Assembly (NCBI GenBank): GCA_039105265.1
Contig: JAPFFF010000052.1
Coordinates: 62,001-126,000, forward strand
Reading direction: 5' to 3'
DNA length: 64,000 nt
DNA from: Tritrichomonas musculus
Lineage: Eukaryota > Parabasalia > Tritrichomonadida > Tritrichomonadidae
The notes under the pieces were generated by a model that saw nothing but the letters and a program-made list of their open reading frames with translations, did not search any database and was not told where the DNA came from. Positions within the stretch are counted from its first letter, which is position 1, and each line of letters starts with the position of its first letter. The position numbers and the translations under genes were made by a program. Positions 52,002-62,400 of the stretch are shown here, one piece after another.

Positions 52002-53440
52002 TTATTTTTTCCTAACAACAATAAAAGTAACAACAGTTCCATTTTTTACTTCAAATTGTCCCCTTTCTTTGATATCATACAAATCTCCGTAAATTAATTC
52101 ATAAACTGATCTTGATACATGAACTTTTGATGGAACACCATGATGCTCCATATGCTGTGCCATATTAATAGCAGGTCCAAGGATTTCAAAAGTTGGTTTT
52201 CCTACACCCAAAACGCCAGCGATAATTGGTCCACCAGTATTATAACCAACACGAATTTTCAAAGACTCATTCAATTCTTTATTCAAATCAGTAATTGCAT
52301 CAAGAGCGTCCAAACCGAAATTTACGATTTCTTTTGCTGATTTGTTTATTCTTGTAATGACTTGTCGTTCATTTGAGATAACAATTGCATCAGGCAATTC
52401 TTCACAAACAGCATAAAAGAATTTGGATGATCTTGATCCATTCTCACCTTTGTTTGACTTGAATCTGCCATTTAAAACTGACATTATTTTCTTTGATTGT
52501 GCAAGAACTTTTGGTTGGCAATGAAGCAAAAGCTTCAAGGCATCACGGATGCGATTGTGTTTCTTCGGGATAAATTGAGCAAAATTTTGCATAAACAAAC
52601 CAAACCGAACCATTTTTTGGCCATCTTTCAATTCCCATTTTTAAGAATGTCCAATCTAAGCAAATTGGAAGACCTGCAGAGAAGCCAATTGATTACAAAT
52701 TAATGAAATAGTCAAATGATTTGACATTTGTTTTAAAGCATTGATTGTCATCAAATATCATATCAAGTGTTGCCAACTTTTTTGTTGTCTTCTTTTTTAG
52801 AATGAAATGAGCAATCAAAACAAAGATGACTTCAAAGCCAATGATCATTGATGCTTTCTTCTTCAATATCAGAAAAAATGCAATTAAAACAGATGTTGCA
52901 CAGCCAGCATAACATGAACCGATGCAAACCTTGGCTTCGTTTTGATGAACAAGGCCGCCTTTGAAGAATGGAATGATACGCTTCCCAAATACATTGCTGC
53001 CTCGATGAGGCAGAAATAAATTGTTGCTACTCGATTAGCAAATTCACTAAAAGCTGCCAATGCGTTAATTATGATACCTTCGAATATCATTAAAACTTGT
53101 GGAGGCGTACAAACCGTTATTAACGGTATTGGCTGAAATTTTAATACTTGCAATGCTTTTGTAATTACAAATAGAATGATTGTTTTTTTGAAATCTTCTG
53201 TAGTGTCGGCCGAAAATATATATATTTACTGAACATTGAAAATAATAATTCGGTGGTAACAGGAGGTTAAACAAAACTAACTGATGAAAATGCAAATGAT
53301 ATAAATGTTGGAATAAAAGAAGGTAAATGTGCGTTCTTTTTAAATAATTTTGTACATACAAATATTAAAGTAATGAAAATAGCTGTAATGACAATATAGA
53401 TAATCATACCTATCTCTGATGCTTTAAATAAAAGAAAATA
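52002..53440 (-). pseudogene. Membrane adenylyl cyclase, decayed and internally deleted
   Basis: The 3' part (52002-52631) encodes the second half of a class III nucleotidyl cyclase domain: LKIRVGYNTGGPIIAGVLGV, KPTFEILGPAINMAQHMEHH (cf. the dimer-interface and ribose/transition-state positions), and a closing VHVSRSVYELIYG. Just before it is a PAS-like piece (LPDAIVISNERQVITRINKS). They are joined without the first half of the cyclase domain (metal-binding Asp region), so about 100 residues appear deleted. Upstream to about 53440, minus-strand frames contain membrane helices (GCATSVLIAFFLILKKKASM, IGFEVIFVLIAHFILKKK) and a linker (LPICLDWTFLKMGIERWP), interrupted by stops and shifts. It matches the architecture of trichomonad receptor-type cyclases, but it should be inactive. 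Confidence 0.7.
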
Positions 53441-53464
53441 CTGAATATAAAAAGAGTTTTTTTT

Positions 53465-54071
53465 TTATTTGATTATTTTTTTATCAAAAGCATACTGCTC
53501 AATTTGTATGACACTTTTTGGAACAGTAAACTTTTTGATAGATGAATAACTAAAGGCATCTTTACCAATAAACAAAAGATTTGAATCTTCTGAAAATTCA
53601 ATCATTTGTAATTGCTTGTACTTTTCAAATGAATGTGGTTTGATGTACTTGATTTGTTTAGGAATTGTTATTTGTTTGATGTCTCGAGAAGCAAACTTAA
53701 TTGTGTCAAATATTTCTGAATTATTGTCACTTTTTCCAAACAATAATTTTGTGTTCTTCATCCAAGTGTTTGAAATTGGTTTTTTTTGGTGAAATCATAA
53801 CGGTTGTTAACTTTTAAGTAATACTACACCATCCATCTTCAAGTTCTTTAACATGTTCAGGAATGAAAATTCTTTTCATTTTTGAAAAAGCGATAATTTT
53901 TGAGCAAAAAAATTGAATTTCTGAATCTTCTGAAAAATTAATCGATTTTAAATTGAAACATTTTTCCATTGCATGAGGTTTGATGTACTTGATTTGTTTA
54001 GGAATTGTTATTTGTTTAATGTCACGACAAGCAAAAATGATTGTATCATATATTTTTTGAATTTTTGTCAC
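53465..54071 (-). pseudogene. BspA-like LRR fragment, two pieces
   Basis: Two open pieces (53814-54071 and 53465-53761) each hold LRR sequence with the same ITIPKQIKYIKPH unit and the typical island domain (IFDTIKFASRDIKQITIP). Between them the frame passes a TAA after SIT and a shift, although the sequence KLTTVMISP-NFKHLDE of the island is still recognisable. It is a short 3' relic of a longer surface-type protein with at least two breaks. The duplicated ITIPKQIKYIKPH units show an internal repeat. Confidence 0.7.
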
Positions 54072-54324
54072 ATAAACATCTTTTTTAAATCATATTTCTT
54101 ATATATAGTACAATATATTATATTACATTGTTCCCGGCAATAAAAAAAAAGTTTTTGGATTTCAACTGAATTAATTAAAAATATTGAAAATTCATATTAC
54201 AAAGCTGCTAAATATAGCCAAGTAAACTTAAGATAAAAATGATAGGATGACAATCTTTATTCTAAGATATATGCAAATATTATTTGACCATTTAAAAACA
54301 CAAATTTCTTATTGAAACAATTAC

Positions 54325-54332
54325 TCATTTCC
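54325..54332 (+). promoter_or_regulatory. Inr-type element of the second kinase-Sel1 gene
   Basis: TCATTTCC lies 18 bases before the ATG at 54350. Confidence 0.4.
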
Positions 54333-54349
54333 ACCTAAAAGGACTTTGT

Positions 54350-57300
54350 ATGCTTGAAGTTTTTTTAAAATTACAAGAATTCTTAAATAGTTCCAAAGTA
54401 AAGTTTCGTAAAAAAGGATTTCAAGAAGTTATCAAAGATTATTCTTTTTATTATCTTACAAAAAGCTCATCCTTTATAGAAGAAGAAAAAATACAGCAAA
54501 ACATAAAAGAATCAAAAGTTATCATAATAGATTCTAGTGAGGATTTGAATCCTGAATTGAAAGAAAAATATTCTATTCTTACTTTTGAGAAAACAGTAAT
54601 AATTTTTGATCATTCTTCAATAGCATACCTTCAAAATATATTAATCACAAACCAAAATTTGTTTGTATTCTTTCTATCCGACTCCAAAGAATTTTTTAGT
54701 GAAATAAACAATGAAATCAAGTCAACTCCATCAATCACAGAAGAAATTCAAAATTTTGCAAAGAATTTTTGTTTTTATGATGGAACACCAAACTTGGAAA
54801 GAATTTGGTCGCTCATTGTTCCGAGTTTATCAGCATATCTCATCCGAAAAAGTTATTTTCAACAAAACAAATTTCGAATCCAGCAATTCATCGTGGATCT
54901 TGATGAAGAATCAAGTGAAGTTGAAGTTCCCTCAGAGATAAGCGAAGAAGAATACATAGAGCTACGCAAAATTGGAGAAGGAGGCGTTTTCCGTTGTTTT
55001 TTGATATATCACATTAAACGGTCGTTACTTTTAGTTATCAAAAAGTCATACAGAAGTGATGGTGAAAGGGCAAAATTAATTGAGCGAGAAAAGTCAAACT
55101 ACGTGAAAATTAGACACCCGCTCCTGCCAAAATATTACGGAACAGTAAAAAACACTGACTATCTTGTGATTGAATACATAAATGGTCATACATTTGAACA
55201 ACTAAAGTTGCTTGATCTCACTGGCGATGATATTCTTGTTGTTATTTTTGAACTGATGGTGATCATCAAATACTTTCACGATAACAAATTGATCTATCGT
55301 GATTTGAAGCCTGACAACATCATGATCGCTGATGGCAAGACGGCTGTTTTGATTGATTTTGACAGACTGATTGAGTACGATGATAATTTTGAGCAGACAT
55401 TGGACATATGTAACTCATATGTTGCACCTGAAGTCATTGAGACAGGCAGATTCACATTTGAAAGCGATATTTATTCGCTTGGAAAAGTGATTGAATACAT
55501 TCTGAACAAAACGAAGATCGAATTGAATGTTTCATCTGTGCTGAATGGAATTGCTGAGAGATGCACAAATGAACATGCTGAAAAACGATTAAACATTGCT
55601 GAGTTAATAAAGTATTTTAATTCTTGCTTTGAACGAGACATTCTTATTGACAATACAAATGCCTTCTTTAAAGAGCACTTTGACAACTTTGAAAAAATCA
55701 CATACATAATCAATCACCGAAAGAAGAACAAAAGAGATCCAAGAGCACAAAGATTGCTTGCTAATATTTTCATTAAAGGAACATATGTAAACTCTGATCC
55801 TCAAAAATATATAGATTATTTGACATTGTCCTCTGAACAGAATGATTATCAATCACAGTTTTATCTCGGGATCAGTTATATTACAGGTCAATATGTAGCA
55901 AAAGACATCCATAAGGCTCTTTACTATTTATCACTCTCTGCAGACCAAAATTATCCTGAAGCCAATTTTGTCCTTGGTTGCATTCATCATCAAGGCTTAT
56001 TAATTGATCGCAATATTGACAAGGCCATTCAATACTATTTAAATGCTGCTGAAAATGAACATCAACATGCGTTATTCAATCTAGGCTTTTTGTACTGGAC
56101 TGGCGAATTTGTTGTTCGTGATTTCAACAAGGCAATCCATTATTTCGAATTGGCCGAAAAAGGAGATAATGAAACTGTTCAATTGAATCTAGCTATTTTG
56201 TATTATTCAAATGAATTAAAGGATATTGAGAAAGCCATTAAATTTTTCACTCTAGCTGCTGACAAGAACAATACAAAAGCACAATATTGTGTTGCTCGTT
56301 TGTATTTTGATGGAAAGGATGTTGCACTTGATATTAAAAAAGCAATTCATTATTTTACATTGGCCGCAGATAAAAATGATTCAGAGTCACAGTTCTATCT
56401 TGGTTTGATTTATTCATCAGGAGAATATGTTGCACGTGATATCCAAAAAGCAATCCATTACTATACTCTTGCTGCAGATAACAATAACCATCCACTAGCA
56501 CAGTACAATCTTGGTGTTGTTTATTTAAATGATGAATTCATGATCTATGACATTAACAAAGTAATCCATTATTTTACTCTTTCTGCTGAAAATAATTACA
56601 TGTTGGCACAGCATACACTTGGCTATATTTATTTTGAAGGGAAACACGTTGCACTTAATATCAACAAAGCAATTCATTATTTTTCATTGGCTGCTGATCA
56701 AAATAATCCCAAATCTCAATTCTATCTTGGATTAATTTATTCAACAGGCATGTATATTGAACGTAATATGGAAAAGGGGATTCATTACTATACTCTTGCT
56801 GCAGATAAAAACATTCTAGCGGCACAATTCAACCTTGGAATAATATATTATATAGGAGACCATGTTGATATCGACATTACAAAAGCAATTCATTATTTGA
56901 CACTCTGTGCAAATAATAATTCAGCTCAAGCACAGTTTCATCTAGGAATGATTTATCTAAAAGAAAAATATATTGATATTGATAAAGCAATTTATTATTT
57001 GACAGCTTCAGCTAATCAGAAATTTGCAGAAGCACAATTCCAACTTGGCTTTCTTTATTTTCAAGGAAAGTATGTTTTACGTGATATAAACAAAGCTATT
57101 TACTATTATACACAAGCATCGGAACTTAATTATTCAAATGCTATATTTAATCTTGGTTTCTTTTATTATGAAGGAAAATTCATTCAACGTGACATTAACA
57201 AAGCTCTTTATTATTTTACAATAGCTGCAAATCAAAATTTTCCACCAGCACAATATAATCTGGCCGCCTTTTATGAAGATGGAAAATATGTTCCAAAAAA

Positions 57301-58647
57301 TACTAATAAAGCAATTAGTTATTATACGCAAGCAGCAAATAGAAATCTCTTTGAAGCACAATTTGCTTTAGGTCTTCTTTATAAGACAAATGCTTGCAAT
57401 AAAACAGATATGAAAAAGGCAATTCATTATTTTAAACTTGCTGCAAATCAAAAAGATTATCGTTCACAATTCTATCTCGGTGCTATTTATTATCAAAGCT
57501 ATTTATTGTAAATGACATTTCAAAAGCGATCTACTTTTTCACTCTTGCAGCAAAACAGAATTGTGTACAAGCACAATACGTTCTTGGAATAATTTATTCA
57601 GAAGGAAGATATATTGAACGAAATATTAATAAAGCAATTTATTATTTTTCACTTGCTTCAAATCAAAACTTTCCACATGCACAAGCTGAATTAGGAGTTC
57701 TTTATGCTGAAGGCAAATATGTTACTCAAAACGTCAATAAAGCAATTGAATATTTTAAACTTGCTGCTAATCAAAACTATGCAGCTGCCCAATTTGATCT
57801 AGGGGTTATTTATGATCAAGGAAAATTTGTGAAAAGAGATATGAAGAAAGCAATTCTATATTATTCACTTGCTGCTAATCAAAGCATTCCTGATGCACAA
57901 ATAAATCTTGGCCTCATTTATTACAATGGTGATAATTGCAAGAAAGATATGAAAAGAGGTAAATTTTATATTGAACTTGCATCAAAGAATGGAAGTAGAA
58001 CAGCAAACTTTTCACATGGATTTTTGCTTCATACCGAAGGAAAGATTGAGGAAGCAATCAAATATTACAAAGAAGCTTCGTCATTTAATAATTCTAAAGC
58101 TAAAAATAATCTCGGAATTATTTACAAGAACGGTTATAAAGACAAAGTTAAAGCCAGAATAGGAGATGCTATTATCTACTTTAAAGAAGCAATTCGACAG
58201 AAAAATGATGTTGTGGCAATGTATAATTTGGCCCATCTGTATGCATACAATGAAAGAATGGATGATAAAATAAATGAATCAATCGAATTATTGATCAAAT
58301 CATCAAATAGTTTCATTCATTCAATGCTTTTGTTGTTTTTGTTATTAATTAAACAATTCGGGTTTGATATGAATACTATCAAAAATCAACTCGATAAATA
58401 TCAATCAAGTATTCCGGATTTCTCATCATATGTAAGCAAGGCGATGTATGAACTTGACTTATTTGATAGAAGAAAATTTGAGAATTACTATGAAAAATAT
58501 TCGAAATTTGATTTTCTGTATAATATTAATGAAAAACCATTCCCATCATTTGATTTAGAATTCATTGGCAATCTCGAAGAACAACCTACAAATACAAAAG
58601 CAAAAGATATTTCAAATCTATTTTATGAAGGTTTTGAAAATTTATAA
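54350..58647 (+). CDS. Protein kinase-like/Sel1-repeat protein with one frameshift
   Basis: Paralogue of the gene at 29162 with the same order. A helical N-terminal domain (1-190) is followed by a kinase domain about 199-430 (IGEGGVFRC, LVIKK, YRDLKPDNIMI, DFDRL in place of DFG, VAPEVI) and then about 22 Sel1-type repeats of 36 residues. At 57506-57511 the frame ends in TTATTGTAA. One base earlier or later the Sel1 series goes on without a gap (NDISKAIYFFTLAAKQNCVQ) to a normal C-terminus at 58647, so a single base is missing near 57508. It is either a fresh mutation or a sequence error. Unlike the sister gene, repeats here are diverged from one another, which indicates an older array. Asp of the catalytic loop is kept; the DFD motif is shared by both genes. 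Confidence 0.85.
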
Positions 58648-59441
58648 AAATCTATTTCTTCAATGAATCTAATTATATAATAGCATCTGATATTTATAGG
58701 ATGCTTGCAAAATACTTCTCTTAGAATCATTTTCTCTTTTCTTTTTTAAGGGAAGAGAACTCTAGTTTTTAATAAAAACTTTTTATTGATTTTGCACAAT
58801 ATTATACATTCAAATGAAATTATACAAATTTTTAAATTATGGTTATTAAAAAGTTGAGAGTCTAAAAAAAATTATAAATGCTTCAACAGTAAAATCGAAA
58901 TTTACAAATATATGTATAAATTAAAACCAAAAACAATATATACAATTAAGAAGATAATTATATTTGCACAAATTGTTGGGTATTGATTGAGCTATGTTAA
59001 ACTCTAACTGCAATCTTAAATATATATATATATATTAAAGTAAATTTATTTCTCTTTATTTCCTTTGGTTCAAGCATAGCATTGAAAGATTCTTGTTCAA
59101 CTGCGAATTCAATCTTACTCTGACAAAATTGACTAATTAATTAGCCAAAACCCATTATTTTGCATCAATAAGGAAGAACATCCAGTGATTAAAGAATTAT
59201 CTATAAAAATAATTAATCATTCTTTACAGATAACTGATATTGATCTTGAAATTATAAATCTATTTGCCAATAAAACAATTTTTGCAATGCAAATGCACAT
59301 TAATATTTATTTATTTATTACTATGTTTGCTTGAAAAAAAAAGTATTCATCAATACTTTCATTCATTAATTTCCAATTCAATTTTCTGATGACTATTGAA
59401 AAGTGAAAATAAAATCGATTCAAATGTAAAATATAAAACAT
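58648..59441. other. Intergenic region with a possible coding scrap
   Basis: A short plus-strand stretch from 59167 (NKEEHPVIKELSIKIINHSL) reads like helical repeat protein for about 50 codons but has no start. It may be a remnant of an ankyrin or kinase gene. The remainder is A+T-rich with a TA dinucleotide run near 59020. Confidence 0.35.
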
Positions 59442-59451
59442 TCAATTTTTA
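59442..59451 (+). promoter_or_regulatory. Inr-type element of the PA200-like gene
   Basis: TCAATTTTTA lies 8 bases before the ATG at 59460 and fits the trichomonad Inr. Confidence 0.55.
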
Positions 59452-59459
59452 TCTTATCC

Positions 59460-62400
59460 ATGGATATGAAGATAGAAACAAAAGTACTTCAGCAGCTTTA
59501 TGCAAATTTACCAAAACCTTATTCACTTAATTCTGATCAAATCAGAGCATCATACCAATCATTTTATGATAAATTAGTTAAATCATATAAAAATAATGAT
59601 TTCCGAAATATTTATAATTTACTTGTTTCATGCATTCAATCAGATCTCTTGCTAAAATTTGAACTACCCCATAAAGAAAATGATACTTTTTTAGTTGACT
59701 TTGTCAATCTCCTATATTCAATAATAACAATTTATCCAGTTAAGTATTATCAAACTCAATTAACCGCCGTAGAATTTCTATATACTTTTCTTGAAGCAAA
59801 CAAACAAATTTCTGGTCTAATACTAGATTGGCATCCTTTTTACAAAATAATGAAATATTATTCATATACTAATGAATCATTTTTCCTTATAGGGGAAAGA
59901 ATTCCGCATCTAAAAGCTGAAAAGAACATCAGTGCAATATACAAAATATTTGAACTTTCATTAAAAATTTCATCATATTTTCCAGACGAAATAGAGACAG
60001 AAATAAACGGTCAAAAAGTTAAAACAAACACGACCGAACAACTAGTGAAAAAGTTCATCACTCACATTTCACCTAACGGCCAAAACACGCCTTCATATCT
60101 TGTTTTTTTCTGTTATTTGTGTCCGCCGCACAAAAGACGATACAAACTTTTTGTTAACCAACTTTTGAGAGAACTTTTTGATACAACTAACAAAAAAAAT
60201 GCAAATGCCATTTTTCTACTTTTTGTTAGAATAATTGAAAGCAACATTGAAGATGACTTCACTTTTTTATTGCCAGTTTTGTCACAATTTTTGAGCAGTG
60301 AAGTTTTGTTCAAAAAGGAGGCCAAATATGTAAACAAATGTATTATTACTCCACTTTTTAATGCAATTAAATTTCCAACAGAATACAGTGAAATTTTGGC
60401 AAGAATTGTTATTGCACTTTTCATGTCACCGCCGACACGAGATTCTATTTTGAAGCTGCTTGAAAATTTCTTTATTTCAATCAAAAGTGCAATTCATCCA
60501 TCTGTTTCTACTTCAGAATTTGAGAAAATAGATCACTTCATGTTACTTTTGACCATATACATGAGATACAATTTGAGAAAGTTAACTGACGAAACCGTCA
60601 AAACAAATAAAATTTTTTATGACATGAAAAAAGACCTCTGGCCTTCACAAGCTGAAATACATGAGTTTATTTCGATGCTGAGTGAGCAAAACATCATGAA
60701 TATTCGGAAGTGTTTTTATCCGACTCAAATATTGATTGAGACGACGTTAGATCCATTGACAATTGATCATTATTTTAACACTGCTTGTCAGTGCATCAAT
60801 TTCATGGATACTGAAGAGAATGTCTCTTTTAGTGGCTGGATAATGTTGTCATCTCTTGTTATGTCGATTGAGAAGAATGAGAAAATATTGAGTAATATTG
60901 AGAACATCATTGAAATGGCAGCCAACAATTTTTATCGAATTGAATTACAATATCAAATTTCTGCTTTTTTGAACGTTTTCTTCTCTAAAGTTCCATTTAA
61001 TAAAAAGGACACATTGAAAGGATTGGAGAACGTTAATTTTCCTAAATTAGCAAATCTGCTTTTTTCCAATATAATTAATTTGTTTAGAACACTTCCAATC
61101 TCTGAAGATAAAACGGTTGAAATTGCTGATGATGTTTCTGATCACATTAATTCATTCACTTGTTCATTGTTTCAATATTGTGATAATGAGGTAAGGGATG
61201 AAATAATGAATATAATCATCTCAATTTCAACTGATGAAGATCTTTCACAAAGTGCGCAATACATTCAACAAATTGTGTTTAATTATTCAATTTTTGCAAG
61301 TTTGAAAAATGTGCAACAAATTTCTGATGTTTATGAAAAACAAATTGAATTAAAGAAAAATAATCCGAGTATGCTTCTATTCTTAACTCTTATTTATTCT
61401 AATCTTCTTCCTGCACATTATCATTCTGTTGAATCTGTTAAGAAATGTTGTGATTTTATTCTTCCTTTCACAAAAAGTGATGATAAAAAGATAAGAAAAG
61501 CTGCCTGGGAATCAATTTCATCTGCATTAAGAACTTGTGATGGTATTGCTAATTTAATTTTGACTATTAAGAAAGATAAAATTGTTTCCAATTCTTTTGA
61601 AACTGTTTATTTTGATGACATTGAAATTAATTGGTATTCATTGCCTGATTTAACAGATTTAGCATTTGAATACTTTAATCCTATTTATGAGAAACTATTA
61701 ACAATGACAGATCCGCATGAAATCAACAAATTAATAAAAGAAATTAAATCACCTCTTTGTTTAATTCTTCAATCAACAGCAAATAGTGAAGGTTCAGTTA
61801 AAGATGTAGTTGATCAATTCTTTGATGATCCAATTTATAATGTTCCTTTGAATTATAGGAAATCATTGCCAATAAAAGATAAGTTTGTTGAATGTGCACT
61901 TAGAATTTTAAATGATTTTCCTGAAAGTGAGATTTTAATTTATAATGTTGTTGAGATATCATTGAGCATTTTCATGGTTTATAATGAAACATCACAAGAA
62001 GATCAAATTAATTCATTAGAAAACTTTTATATTCCTTTCGATCATTCTGGAAAATATTTCAATAAAGTTTTCCTTGATTCTGCAATTTGTGACATTTACT
62101 TTAAAAGGAGAAATAAATTGATTATTCCAATCACTGACAATATTAGAGTTTTGTTGACCAAAATTTTCGAGTTATCAATCTGGAAATCACAAAGTATTAA
62201 TGAAATTTCTGAGGTAATTATCTATCTTCTTTGTAAATATTATAAGCCTTTGTTGAGATCAATTATTTCTGATGTTGCTACAAAAGTTACTTCTAATCAA
62301 GCTAATGAATTTGTTAATTTTATGAGTTCGAAATTTATTTGTGATATCATTCAAATAGATTACAAACTTTGTTCACAATTATTACTTTATGTTTTGAATA

